64,000 nt of DNA from Burkholderia sp. (lineage in GTDB: Bacteria; Pseudomonadota; Gammaproteobacteria; Burkholderiales; Burkholderiaceae). Position 1 is the first letter of the stretch. Every line of letters starts with the position of its first letter. The notes under the pieces were generated by a model that was given only the letters and a program-made list of their open reading frames with translations, was not told the origin of the DNA and searched no databases. Positions 46,855 through 55,479 of this stretch are shown here, piece by piece. Location: positions 86,850 through 150,849 of the forward strand of contig JAIRVP010000035.1 of NCBI GenBank assembly GCA_031253835.1. Reading direction: 5' to 3'. The position numbers and the translations under genes are program-made.

Positions 46855-48096
46855 ATGCGGATTTCCAGCACCCAGTTCTTCCAGCTGAACGTTTCTCAAA
46901 TGAACGACCAGCAGGCCCAGCTCGCGCAGCTGTATCAGCAGATCTCGAGCGGCGTGAGCCTGCAGACGGCGGCCGACAACCCGGCCGGCGCGGCGCAGGC
47001 CGTGCAGCTGTCGATGACGTCGGCGACGCTGTCGCAGTACGCGACCAACCAGAACGCCGCGCTTGCGTCGCTGCAGGCCGAGGACCAGACGCTGCAGAGC
47101 GTGAGCAGCGTGCTGACGAGCGCGCAGACGCTGCTCGTGCGCGCCGGCGACGGCTCGCTGTCCGACAGCGACCGCTCGGCGCTCGCGACGCAGCTGCAGG
47201 GCTACCGCGACCAGTTGATGACGCTCGCGAACACCAACGACGGCGCGGGCAACTACCTGTTCGCCGGCACGAAGAACTCGGCGGCGCCGTTTTCGACGAC
47301 GCCGGGCGGCAGCGTCACCTATGTCGGCGACACGGGTACGCGCCAGGTGCAGATCGCCGATTCGAGCACCGTGTCGCAGGGCGATACGGGCGCGGCCGTC
47401 TTCATGTCGGTGCCGGCGATCGGCAGCTCGCCGGTGCCGTCGGCCGGCGCGGGCAACACGGGCACCGGCACGATCGGGGCGGTCACGGTGACGAATCCGT
47501 CGATCGCGACGAACGGCCATCAGTTCTCGATCACGTTCGGCGGCACGGCCGCCGCGCCGACCTACACGGTGACCGACAACTCGGCCAGCCCGCCGACCAC
47601 CACGCCGGCGCAGGCCTACTCGGCGGGCTCGGCGATCTCGCTCGGCGGCGGGATGACGGTGGCGGTATCGGGCACGCCGGCTGCCGGCGACACGTTCGCC
47701 GTCTCGCCCGCGCCGCAGGCGAGCGGCGGCGCCGACGTGTTCTCGTCGCTCGACGCGATGATCTCGGCGCTGAAGACGCCCGTGACGGGCAATGCGGTGG
47801 CGGGCGCGGCGCTGAAGAACGCGCTGATGACGGGCTCGACCAAGCTCGGCAACACGATGCGCAACGTCACGACGATCCAGGCATCGGTCGGCGGCCGCGA
47901 GCAGGAAGTCAAGGCGATGCAGACCGTCAACCAGACGGCGACGCTGCAGACGACCAGCAACCTGTCCGACCTGACCAGCACCAACATGGTCACGACGATC
48001 AGCCAGTACCTGCAGGTGCAGAACGCGCTGACCGGCGCGCAGAAGGCCTACGTGCAGCTGCAGAACATGTCGCTGTTCCAGTACATCAATCCCTGA
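46855..48096 (+). CDS. flgL: Flagellar hook-associated protein FlgL
   Basis: Second junction protein, related to flagellin; 413 residues against 317 in E. coli. The N-terminal flagellin-like coiled-coil helix (MRISSTQFFQLNVSQMNDQQAQLAQLYQQISSGVSLQTAADNPAGAAQA) and the C-terminal counterpart (NLTSTNM-type helix ending TISQYLQVQNALTGAQKAYVQLQNMSLFQYI) are conserved. The insert of about 100 residues (180-290) is Thr/Ser/Gly-rich and probably surface-exposed. GAGGGA lies 6 bp upstream of the start. It is the last gene of the flagellar block. Confidence 0.95.
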   Translation: MRISSTQFFQLNVSQMNDQQAQLAQLYQQISSGVSLQTAADNPAGAAQAVQLSMTSATLSQYATNQNAALASLQAEDQTLQSVSSVLTSAQTLLVRAGDGSLSDSDRSALATQLQGYRDQLMTLANTNDGAGNYLFAGTKNSAAPFSTTPGGSVTYVGDTGTRQVQIADSSTVSQGDTGAAVFMSVPAIGSSPVPSAGAGNTGTGTIGAVTVTNPSIATNGHQFSITFGGTAAAPTYTVTDNSASPPTTTPAQAYSAGSAISLGGGMTVAVSGTPAAGDTFAVSPAPQASGGADVFSSLDAMISALKTPVTGNAVAGAALKNALMTGSTKLGNTMRNVTTIQASVGGREQEVKAMQTVNQTATLQTTSNLSDLTSTNMVTTISQYLQVQNALTGAQKAYVQLQNMSLFQYINP

Positions 48097-48368
48097 TGCA
48101 CGGTACGCCGGCGGCGATGTGAGCGCACGCTTGCGTCGCCGCCGGCGCCATTCGCCGCCTGCGTGCCCTGCGCGGGCGGCCGCTTCACCGGGTCGCGCGG
48201 CCGCGCACCGGTTCGCCGGTCCGGCCAGCCGCGTCGCGCGCCGGCCAGCCGGCGGCGAGCCCCTGCGTGTCAGCCCGCTTGCCAGCCCCATTTCCGCTCC
48301 GTAAACTCGCGCCAGATTCCAGACCGGCGCATCCTTGGCAGCCGGCGACCGACAGGAGCCCTTTCCCC

Positions 48369-49676
48369 ATGTCCGATTCCTATTTCCCGCGCTGGCGGGT
48401 CCAATCGACCGGCGCGGCCTCGCGCGTGGTCGGCACCGACGAGCGCCTGCCGTGGCCGCAGATGGTCGCGATGGGCGTGCAGCACGTCGTCGCGATGTTC
48501 GGCTCGACCGTGCTCGCGCCGCTGCTGATGGGCTTCGACCCGAACCTGTGCATCTTCATGTCGGGCATCGGCACGCTGCTGTTCTTCGTGCTGGTCGGCG
48601 GCCGCGTGCCGAGCTACCTCGGCTCGAGCTTCGCGTTCATCGGCCTCGTGATCGCGGTGACGGGCTACGGCGGCAGCGGCCCGAACGCGAACATTCCGGT
48701 CGCGCTCGGCGGGATCGTCGCGTGCGGCGTCGTGTACGTCGCGCTCGGCGCGCTGGTGCAGGTGATCGGCACGCGCTGGATCGAGACGCTGATGCCGCCC
48801 GTGGTGACCGGCGCGGTCGTCGCGGTGATCGGGCTGAACCTCGCGCCGATCGCGGTGAAGGGCGTGTCGGCGTCGACCTTCGACTCGGTGATGGCGCTCG
48901 TCACGGTGCTGTGCGTCGGCGGTGTCGCGGTGTTCGCGCGCGGGATGATGCAGCGCCTGCTGATCCTCGTCGGGCTGGCCATCGCGTACGCGCTCTATGC
49001 GATCGCGACCAACGGGATGGGCCTCGGCAAGCCGGTCGACTTCTCGATCGTCGCGCATGCCGCCTGGTTCGGGATGCCAGCGTTCACCGCGCCGGTGTTC
49101 GATCCGCACGCGATGCTGATGCTCGCGCCGGTCGCGGTGATCCTCGTTGCCGAGAACCTCGGCCACATCAAGGCCGTCAGTGCGATGACGGGGACCAGCC
49201 TCGACCGCTACATCGGCCGCGCGTTCATCGGCGACGGGCTCGCGACGATCGTGTCGGGCAGCGTCGGCGGCACGGGCGTCACCACGTACTCGGAGAACAT
49301 CGGCGTGATGGCCGTCACGCGGATCTACTCGACGCTGGTGTTCGCGGTCGCCGCGGTGATCGCGATCGTGCTCGGCTTCTCGCCGAAGTTCGGCGCGGTG
49401 ATCCAGACGATCCCGGGCCCCGTGCTCGGCGGCGTGTCGATCGTCGTGTTCGGGCTGATCGCGGTGACGGGCGCGCGGATCTGGGTCGTCAACAAGGTCG
49501 ACTTCTCCGACAACCGCAACCTGATCGTCGCGGCCGTCACGCTCGTGCTCGGCGCCGGCGACTTCTCGCTGAAGATCGGCGGCTTCGGGCTCGGCGGGAT
49601 CGGCACCGCGACGTTCGGCGCGATCATCCTGTACGCGATCCTGCGCAAGGAAAAGGAACCGGGCCCGGTGGTCTGA
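48369..49676 (+). CDS. NCS2-family uracil/xanthine permease
   Basis: An inner-membrane nucleobase:proton symporter of 435 residues. NCS2 motifs are seen at QHVVAMFGSTVLAPLLMG (first helix), ENLGHIKAVSAMTG (substrate-binding Glu of the eighth helix) and GSVGGTGVTTYSENIGVMAVTRIYS (tenth helix; TTYSENIGV is typical of uracil transporters such as UraA or RutG). The start at 48369 has AGGAG 10 bp upstream. No uracil-salvage gene is adjacent, so uracil is the likely but unproven substrate. Confidence 0.9.
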   Translation: MSDSYFPRWRVQSTGAASRVVGTDERLPWPQMVAMGVQHVVAMFGSTVLAPLLMGFDPNLCIFMSGIGTLLFFVLVGGRVPSYLGSSFAFIGLVIAVTGYGGSGPNANIPVALGGIVACGVVYVALGALVQVIGTRWIETLMPPVVTGAVVAVIGLNLAPIAVKGVSASTFDSVMALVTVLCVGGVAVFARGMMQRLLILVGLAIAYALYAIATNGMGLGKPVDFSIVAHAAWFGMPAFTAPVFDPHAMLMLAPVAVILVAENLGHIKAVSAMTGTSLDRYIGRAFIGDGLATIVSGSVGGTGVTTYSENIGVMAVTRIYSTLVFAVAAVIAIVLGFSPKFGAVIQTIPGPVLGGVSIVVFGLIAVTGARIWVVNKVDFSDNRNLIVAAVTLVLGAGDFSLKIGGFGLGGIGTATFGAIILYAILRKEKEPGPVV

Positions 49677-49715
49677 CCGGGTGCGGGCGGCGCCATGCCG
49701 CCCGCCGGCGCGCGC

Positions 49716-50600
49716 TCACGCGCCGATATTCGACTGCGCCTGCAGCCACGTGCAGAACTGCGCGACGAGCGGATCGTCGGCCGGTGCGCCGGGCGCGATC
49801 CACCAGTAGCTGCGCGTCGCGATGCGCGGCCCGTCGAGCGGCATCACGAGCCGGCCGCTCGCGAGCTCGTCGTCGATCAGCGGCAGCGGGCCGAGCGCGA
49901 CACCCAGCCCGTCGACGGCCGCCTGCAGCGCGAGGTAGAAGTGGTCGAACGACTGCCGCTTGCGCCCCTTCATCGCCACGCCGGCCGCCGCGAACCAGTC
50001 GCGCCAGCCTTCCGGCCGCGTATCCGAATGCAGCAGCACGTGCCGCGCGAGATCGTCCGCGCGCACGATCGGCGCGCGCTTGAGCAGCGCGGGGCTGCAG
50101 ACCGGGATCACGCTTTCGTCGAGGAAGTGGCCGCTCGTGCAGTTCGGCCAGTGGCCGGGGCCGCGGCGGATCGCGACATCGAAACCGTTCAGCGTGTCGA
50201 GCGGCGCATTCGACGTCGACAGCTTCAGCTCGACGTTCGGCACGTCGCGCTGGAACCGCGACAGGCGCGGCAGCAGCCATTTCATCGCGAAGGTCGGCAG
50301 CGCGTTGATGCGCAGCACGCGCGCCGCGCCGGTGTTGCGCAACTGCTCGGTCGCGTGCGCGATGCTGTCGAACGCCGCGCGCACGGTGTCCAGGTAGCGG
50401 CGGCCTTCGTCGGTGAGCTTCACACGCTTGCCGTAGCGGTGGAACACCGGCTTGCCGAGCCACGCCTCGAACGCGGCAATCTGCCGACTGATGGCACCAT
50501 GAGTCACATGCAGCTCGTCGCCGGCGGCGCTGAAGCTTTCGTGTCGTGCCGCGGCTTCAAAGGCCCGAAGCGCGGAAAAGGGCGGGAGATCGCGTGCCAT
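49716..50600 (-). CDS. LysR-family transcriptional regulator (GcvA-like)
   Basis: A 294-residue LysR-type regulator. The N-terminal helix-turn-helix is FSALRAFEAAARHESFSAAGDELHVTHGAISRQIAAFE, in the GcvA/AmpR subgroup style, followed by the linker helix and the effector-binding domain (VLRINALPTFAMKWLLPRLSRFQ, DVAIRRGPG). It is divergent from the chromate-transporter pair with a 96-bp gap that would hold both promoters, so it may control those genes. Its ligand is unknown. Confidence 0.9.
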   Translation of the reverse strand: MARDLPPFSALRAFEAAARHESFSAAGDELHVTHGAISRQIAAFEAWLGKPVFHRYGKRVKLTDEGRRYLDTVRAAFDSIAHATEQLRNTGAARVLRINALPTFAMKWLLPRLSRFQRDVPNVELKLSTSNAPLDTLNGFDVAIRRGPGHWPNCTSGHFLDESVIPVCSPALLKRAPIVRADDLARHVLLHSDTRPEGWRDWFAAAGVAMKGRKRQSFDHFYLALQAAVDGLGVALGPLPLIDDELASGRLVMPLDGPRIATRSYWWIAPGAPADDPLVAQFCTWLQAQSNIGA

Positions 50601-50696
50601 GCTTGTGATTCTAGATCACAAGGGCGTGCCGATAAAATCGTTTTGCCACGATCCGGAACGGCGGTAACCTCGGTTCACCGTTTAGTGAGGATCACC

Positions 50697-51323
50697 ATGC
50701 AATCCGTTTCCCCGCCGTCTGTCGCGGCGCCCCGCAGCGTCGGCCTCGCCGAGCTGTTCACCGGTTTCCTGTCGCTCGGCCTGATGTCGTTCGGCGGCGC
50801 GTTGCCGTTCGCGCGGCGCACGATCGTCGACGAGCGCAAGTGGCTCTCCGCCGACGAATTCACCGATCTGCTCGGCCTGTGCCAGTTCCTGCCGGGCGGC
50901 AACGTGATCAACCTGTCGGTCGCCGTCGGCATGCGCTTTCGCGGCGTGGCCGGCGCGTTCGCCGGCATTCTCGGGCTGATCGCGGGCCCGACGCTCGTCG
51001 TCGTCGCGCTCGGCGTGCTGTACGCGAAGACGCAGAACGATCCGCACGTGCAGCACCTGTTCGCGGGGCTGGCCGCCGCGGCCGCCGGGCTGCTCGTCGC
51101 GATGGCCGTGAAGGTCGCGAAGCCGCTGCGGCACGCACCTGCGGCGGCCGGCATCGCGGCGCTCGCGTTCGTCGCGATCGCGGTGCTGCGCATTCCGCTG
51201 CTGACCACGATGCTCGTGCTGACGCCCGTCAGCGTGTGGCTCGCGTCGCGCCGCCGCGACGCGGGCACGCCGCAACCGGCGCAGGCTGCTGCGCGGGAGA
51301 CGCAGCCGGGAGACCGGCCATGA
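50697..51323 (+). CDS. Chromate transporter, first half (short-chain ChrA)
   Basis: A single-domain CHR protein of 208 residues. The CHR signature is present: FLSLGLMSFGGALPFARR, then KWLSADEFTDLLGLCQFLPGGNVINLSVAVG. About five to six helices are expected, and a short Gln/Ala-rich tail follows. With the overlapping next gene it makes a two-subunit version of the usual two-domain ChrA exporter, which pumps chromate out of the cytosol, though some members carry other anions. The ATG at 50697 opens right before the domain. Confidence 0.88.
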   Translation: MQSVSPPSVAAPRSVGLAELFTGFLSLGLMSFGGALPFARRTIVDERKWLSADEFTDLLGLCQFLPGGNVINLSVAVGMRFRGVAGAFAGILGLIAGPTLVVVALGVLYAKTQNDPHVQHLFAGLAAAAAGLLVAMAVKVAKPLRHAPAAAGIAALAFVAIAVLRIPLLTTMLVLTPVSVWLASRRRDAGTPQPAQAAARETQPGDRP

Positions 51324-51847
51324 GCGACACGCTGGTCGCCATCGCGACGATCTTCAGCCAGTTGTCGCTGCTCGCCTTCGGCGGCGGCAACACGATCCTG
51401 CCGGAGATGCAGCGGCAGGTCGTCGACGTCCATCACTGGATGAGCGCGCACGAGTTCACCGCGCTGTTCGCGCTGGCCCAGGCGGCGCCCGGGCCGAACA
51501 TGATGATCGTGTCGCTGGTCGGCTGGCACGTGGCCGGCTGGGCCGGGCTGCTGGTCGCGTCGCTCGCGAAGTTCGGGCCGTCGTCGATCGTCACCGTGCT
51601 CGCCCTGCATGCGTGGGAGCGCTTTCGCGACCGGCCGTGGCGCCGCTACGTGCAGCAGGGGATGATGCCCGTCACGGCCGGGCTCGTCGCGGCGAGCGCG
51701 ATGCTGATCTCCGAGGCGTCGAACCGCACGGCGATCCAGTGGGGCATCACGGCCGCGTGCGCGGTGCTCGCGTGGCGCACGCGCATCCATCCGCTGTGGC
51801 TGCTCGCCGGCGGCGCGCTGATCGGGCTCACGGGCATCGGGCAGTGA
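51320..51847 (+). CDS. Chromate transporter, second half (short-chain ChrA)
   Basis: The second single-domain CHR protein, 175 residues. The homologous motifs are FSQLSLLAFGGGNTILPEMQRQVV and HHWMSAHEFTALFALAQAAPGPNMMIVSLVGWHVAG, with the PGP signature. Its ATG overlaps the stop of the first half (ATGA), so the two are made in equal amounts and probably form an antiparallel heterodimer, as proposed for other short-chain CHR pairs. Confidence 0.88.
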   Translation: MSDTLVAIATIFSQLSLLAFGGGNTILPEMQRQVVDVHHWMSAHEFTALFALAQAAPGPNMMIVSLVGWHVAGWAGLLVASLAKFGPSSIVTVLALHAWERFRDRPWRRYVQQGMMPVTAGLVAASAMLISEASNRTAIQWGITAACAVLAWRTRIHPLWLLAGGALIGLTGIGQ

Positions 51848-51865
51848 GCGGCCTGCGGCCGCCGG

Positions 51866-52204
51866 CTACTGCGATGCCGGCAGGTCGCTGTTCACGAGAC
51901 CGAGCAGCCGGCCGCGCTCGCTGCCGACGTCGTCCGTGACGGCCGGCCAGTCGACCACGAAGCCCGCGTCGAGCGCGTCGCGCATGAGCGTGCCGTAATC
52001 GGCCTTCCCGACCTTGCCGCCGCGCAACGCGTCGGCCACCTCGTGCTTCAGCGTCGGCGTGAACGACGGGTAGGCGGCCACCAGCGCCGCGTACTGGCGC
52101 GCATCGATCTCGCCCGATTCGCGGTTGAACGCCCAGACGGCCACCAGCACGATCGCGGCGAACGGGATCACGGTGTAGCGCAGGAAGAACGTCGCGAGTG
52201 TCAT
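51866..52204 (-). CDS. Small membrane-anchored hypothetical protein
   Basis: I do not recognise this 112-residue protein. One N-terminal hydrophobic helix (ATFFLRYTVIPFAAIVLVAVWAF) is followed by a soluble, mostly helical domain (NRESGEIDARQYAALVAAYPSFTPTLKHEVADALRGGKVGKADYGTLMRDAL). It looks like an inner-membrane-anchored periplasmic or cytoplasmic domain. It is convergent with the chromate genes and divergent from the YoaK-like gene. Confidence 0.7.
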   Translation of the reverse strand: MTLATFFLRYTVIPFAAIVLVAVWAFNRESGEIDARQYAALVAAYPSFTPTLKHEVADALRGGKVGKADYGTLMRDALDAGFVVDWPAVTDDVGSERGRLLGLVNSDLPASQ

Positions 52205-52498
52205 TCGAAGGCTCGGTGAAGCGGTGCGGGACGGCGGTCGGGGCGCAATCGGGGCAGGTCGGCCCGGTATACTCGGCCGGTTTTCCGGCACGGCGGCGAG
52301 AACCGCCAGGCCGACCGGTTCCTGCGCGTGGCGCTGCGCGGCGGGAATCCGCTCCCCGACGGCAAGCATTATATTGGCGCGCGGCACGCGGGCGATGCCC
52401 GGCCGCGCAGCGCCGGCGGTGTTTCGCGCCCGCCGGCAGGACTGAATCTCGCACCGCCCGCCGCGCGCGGCCGGGCGGCGCGCACCACGGGAGGATCG

Positions 52499-53197
52499 AT
52501 GGATCTCGACGGCGCCAGCCGCAATCTCACCGTCGCCGCATTGCTCACGCTGTCCGGCGGCTACCTCGACGCGTACACGTACGTCGGCCACGGCCACGTG
52601 TTCGCGAACACGATGACCGGCAACGTCGCGCTGCTCGGCATCAACCTGTCGGCCGGCGAATGGGCCGCCGCGCTGCATCACGTGCCGCCGCTCGTCGGCT
52701 TCGTGATCGCGGTGTTCGTCGCGCACCTGCTCGGCCTCGCCGCACAGCGCGGCTGGATGCGGCACACGGCGTTCGCGAGCCTGATCGTCGAGATCGCGTT
52801 TCTCGGCATTGCCGCGAGCGGCCTCGTCGGTGCGTCGAGCGCGTGGCTGATTCCAGGCATCTCGTTCGTCGCGACGCTGCAGACGCTGTCGTTCACCCAT
52901 CTCGAGGAACTGTCGTACACGTCGGTGATGACGACCGGCAACCTGCGCCGCGCCGCGCAGAAGCTGTTCGTCGGGCTGATCCCGCGCTACGACGCGGGCG
53001 CGCTGCACGACTCGGCGCTGCTCGCGACGATCAGCTTCTGCTTCCTGGCCGGCGCGGTGGTCGGCGGCCTCGTGACGCGGCTCGTGCCGGACATCGCGCT
53101 GTGGGGCGCGGTGCTGCTGCTGGTCGGCGCATTCGCCGAAATCGTGCGGCGCGCGTGGCGCCGGCATACGGCCGACGGCGGGCCGGCGGCGGCGTGA
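52499..53197 (+). CDS. YoaK/DUF1275 family membrane protein
   Basis: A 232-residue inner-membrane protein of the DUF1275 family. The characteristic start is LLTLSGGYLDAYTYVGHGHVFANTMTGNVALLGINLS, and about six helices follow. The motif TLSFTHLEELSYTSVMTTGNL repeats the TGN signature in the second half. No function is established for this family. The start at 52499 has GGGAGG 7 bp upstream; a reading from 52328 adds only low-complexity sequence. Confidence 0.88.
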   Translation: MDLDGASRNLTVAALLTLSGGYLDAYTYVGHGHVFANTMTGNVALLGINLSAGEWAAALHHVPPLVGFVIAVFVAHLLGLAAQRGWMRHTAFASLIVEIAFLGIAASGLVGASSAWLIPGISFVATLQTLSFTHLEELSYTSVMTTGNLRRAAQKLFVGLIPRYDAGALHDSALLATISFCFLAGAVVGGLVTRLVPDIALWGAVLLLVGAFAEIVRRAWRRHTADGGPAAA

Positions 53198-53513
53198 CCG
53201 CGCACCCCGCAGGCGCCCCCGTGCGTCCGCCCGTTCCGCGGCGCCTGCCGCGCGAACCTTACAGACCCGACACCCCGAAAGCCGCGCGGCCGGTTGCTGC
53301 TGCGCAGCGCCCGCCGCCCGCCGGACAAGCCTCCCGCGCGTAACGTTGTGCGCGGGCGACAGTTCCGCCGTTACCGCGCATTTCAATTTCTTTCAGCGAT
53401 CGCACTCGTCATATGATTCAGGCCATATCGCGCGCGCCAAGAACGGGCGCGATCGCCACCCGGCTGCGCACGCGGCCGGCCATGAATGGAGACACCTACA
53501 AAAAGGAAAGCTC
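53198..53513 (+). promoter_or_regulatory. Upstream region of the porin gene
   Basis: A 316-bp spacer without a gene. The first half is GC-rich; from 53380 it is more A/T-rich and has a -10-like TATGAT at 53412-53417, but the matching -35 is poor. A good ribosome-binding site (AAGGAAAG) precedes the porin start. Confidence 0.35.
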
Positions 53514-54635
53514 ATGAAGCAGACCACCCGACTCGCAGCCATCGCAGGGGGCGCCGCGCTCGCATTTGCCAGTCAGTACGCGGCCGCACAAAGCTCGGTC
53601 ACGCTCTGGGGCGTCGCCGACGCCAGCATCCGTTACCTGACCAACGCCAACGCCAAGAACGACGGCCTGCTGTCGATGACCAACGGCGCGATCACGAACA
53701 GCCGCTTCGGCATCTACGGCACGGAAGACCTCGGCGGCGGCCTGAAGGCCGTGTTCAACCTCGAAAGCGGCGTGAACCTGCAGAACGGCGCATTCGCCGA
53801 CAGCGGCCGCCTGTTCAACCGCGCAGCGTACGTCGGCCTGCAGAGCCCGTACGGCACGGTGACCCTCGGCCGCCAGAAGACGCCGCTGTTCGACCTGCTG
53901 TCGGATACCTACGATCCGCTGACGGTCGGCAACTACCTCGAAAACGCATGGCTGCCGGTCGCACTCGGCGGCGGCCTGTATGCGGACAACCAGATCAAGT
54001 ACACGGGCAAGTTCGACGGCCTGACCGCGAAGGCGATGTACTCGACCGGCACCAACTACGAATCGACCGGCGCCGGCGGCTTCTCGGGCCAGATCCCGGG
54101 CTCGCTCGGCAAGGGCAATGCGTGGGGCGTGTCGCTGTCGTACGTGATGGGTCCGCTCAGCATCGCGGCCGGCGCGCAGCAGAACAGCGACAACTCGGCA
54201 CGCAAGCAGACGATCTACCACGCGAACGTCGTGTACGCGTTCAGCAAGGCGAAGATCTACGCGGGCTACCTGCGCTCGAAGGACGACACGGGCTTCGTCG
54301 ACAGCCTGCTCGCGCAGCAGACGATTCCGGTCGCGAAGGGCACGGGCCGGATCGACGACGGTCCGTTCGCGGGCGTGAGCTGGCAGGTCAGCGCGCCGCT
54401 GACGCTGACGGGCGCGTTCTACTACGACCACATGCGCAATGCGATGACCACCAACGGCACGCTCGCGAGCGGCAACCGCTACGCGGTCGTCGGCATCGCC
54501 GAGTATGCGCTGAGCAAGCGCACCGAAGTCTACGGCACCGTCGACTTCAACAAGACGAACGGCGCGGCGAACGTCGAGCTGCCCGGCCGCAGCAACCAGA
54601 CGGGCATCGCGATCGGCCTGCGCAATATCTTCTGA
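53514..54635 (+). CDS. Gram-negative general porin (OmpC-type, beta-proteobacterial)
   Basis: A 16-stranded trimeric porin of the outer membrane, 373 residues. A signal peptide (AAIAGGAALAFASQYAAAQ) is followed by the typical first strand SSVTLWGVADASIRYL. The segment GRLFNRAAYVGLQSPYGTVTLGRQKTPLFDLLSDTYDP (loop 3 region) is characteristic of Burkholderia and Neisseria porins, and the chain ends in Phe (GIAIGLRNIF) as required for outer-membrane assembly. It is expressed as a single gene, with its own terminator. Confidence 0.95.
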   Translation: MKQTTRLAAIAGGAALAFASQYAAAQSSVTLWGVADASIRYLTNANAKNDGLLSMTNGAITNSRFGIYGTEDLGGGLKAVFNLESGVNLQNGAFADSGRLFNRAAYVGLQSPYGTVTLGRQKTPLFDLLSDTYDPLTVGNYLENAWLPVALGGGLYADNQIKYTGKFDGLTAKAMYSTGTNYESTGAGGFSGQIPGSLGKGNAWGVSLSYVMGPLSIAAGAQQNSDNSARKQTIYHANVVYAFSKAKIYAGYLRSKDDTGFVDSLLAQQTIPVAKGTGRIDDGPFAGVSWQVSAPLTLTGAFYYDHMRNAMTTNGTLASGNRYAVVGIAEYALSKRTEVYGTVDFNKTNGAANVELPGRSNQTGIAIGLRNIF

Positions 54636-54678
54636 CGAACGTCGGAACGCATGCGCCGGCAGTCGCCCGGCGCGCATC

Positions 54679-54710
54679 GAAGAGGCTCCGCGAGGGGCCT
54701 CTTTTTTTTC
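54679..54710 (+). terminator. Rho-independent terminator of the porin gene
   Basis: Stem AGAGGCTCC / GGGGCCTCT with one mismatch and a GCGA loop, followed by eight T. Confidence 0.85.
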
Positions 54711-55011
54711 GTCACGCGACCTTCATACGCGCACCCGACTATTCGGCAATCGCTCCATTGCGGAAGTCCCGCGCCGTAAGGGTTCCGTCGGCATTCCAGA
54801 ACATACTTTTACAGTACGCGCGAAGGCTTTCCGCTACGCTGCGTGCATCGCCCGCTGCGTGCCGAGAGGCTCGCGCGTGCGTCGTTCCGGTGGCGCTCGG
54901 CGAGCGCGGCCGGCCAGGTGCGTAACTTGTGTATCCGGTGATGACAATCGCGGTCTGCCGGTTTTTTTTCGTGGGACGATGCGCTCACGATTTTCTTGAA
55001 AGGGGATGACG
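54711..55011. other. Gene-free spacer before the small acidic protein
   Basis: About 300 bp with no gene recognised. A T8 run at 54961-54969 follows only a short CCGG repeat and is not counted as a terminator. The ribosome-binding site AAAGGGG of the next gene closes it. No clear promoter pair was found. Confidence 0.35.
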
Positions 55012-55236
55012 ATGGGTATCCTGAACACCGTGGGTGAAATCGCTGGCGCAGTGGCAGCCGTCGAAGGCGCGGAAAAGCTGGATCCGGATGCGGGCCTGCT
55101 GACCAAGGCGGCCGCGGCCGTCGCCGGTTTCAAGGGCGCCGAAGCGATCGAAGGCATGCTCGAGAAGAAGGAAGAGCAGCCCCAGCAGGCAGACGACACG
55201 CAGGCGACGGACGGCAGCGACACGTCGCAGGCCTGA
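55012..55236 (+). CDS. Small alanine-rich hypothetical protein with acidic tail
   Basis: A 74-residue protein. The first two-thirds is an Ala/Gly-rich amphipathic helix region (LNTVGEIAGAVAAVEGAEKL, then LTKAAAAVAGFKGAEAIEGMLEKK), and the end is a disordered Glu/Asp/Gln/Thr tail. There is no signal peptide and I recognise no family. The ATG at 55012 is preferred to the one at 55006 because AAAGGGG is 6 bp before it and would be too close to the other. It is flanked by gene-free spacers and ends in a strong terminator, so it is probably a real single-gene unit. Confidence 0.65.
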   Translation: MGILNTVGEIAGAVAAVEGAEKLDPDAGLLTKAAAAVAGFKGAEAIEGMLEKKEEQPQQADDTQATDGSDTSQA

Positions 55237-55358
55237 GCATGGCGGCTGGTCCGGCCGCGGGCGCGCCCTTCGCGCGCCCGGGCGGACCGGTGCCGCGCAG
55301 CCGGCAGGTCGGGCATGCGGTCGATCGGTGACGCATGACAAACCGGCAGCCGGTTTGA

Positions 55359-55391
55359 CCGGCGAGAGGCCACGTCTCTCGCCGTTTTTTA
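55359..55391 (+). terminator. Rho-independent terminator of the small acidic protein gene
   Basis: Perfect 9-bp stem CGGCGAGAG / CTCTCGCCG with a 7-base loop and six T, 123 bp after the stop of the small gene. Confidence 0.85.
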
Positions 55392-55479
55392 TTGGGCGCG
55401 CGCCTGGGCGCGCCGTGCGCCGCACGAATCCCCGAATCTTGCTATCGTGCCTTCATCCGAACTGCGATGAGGGAATGCG

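Noticed and set aside
54941..54969. T8 run before the small acidic protein as a terminator
   Set aside because: Only 4-bp CCGG repeats with a long loop precede it, too weak for a stem.
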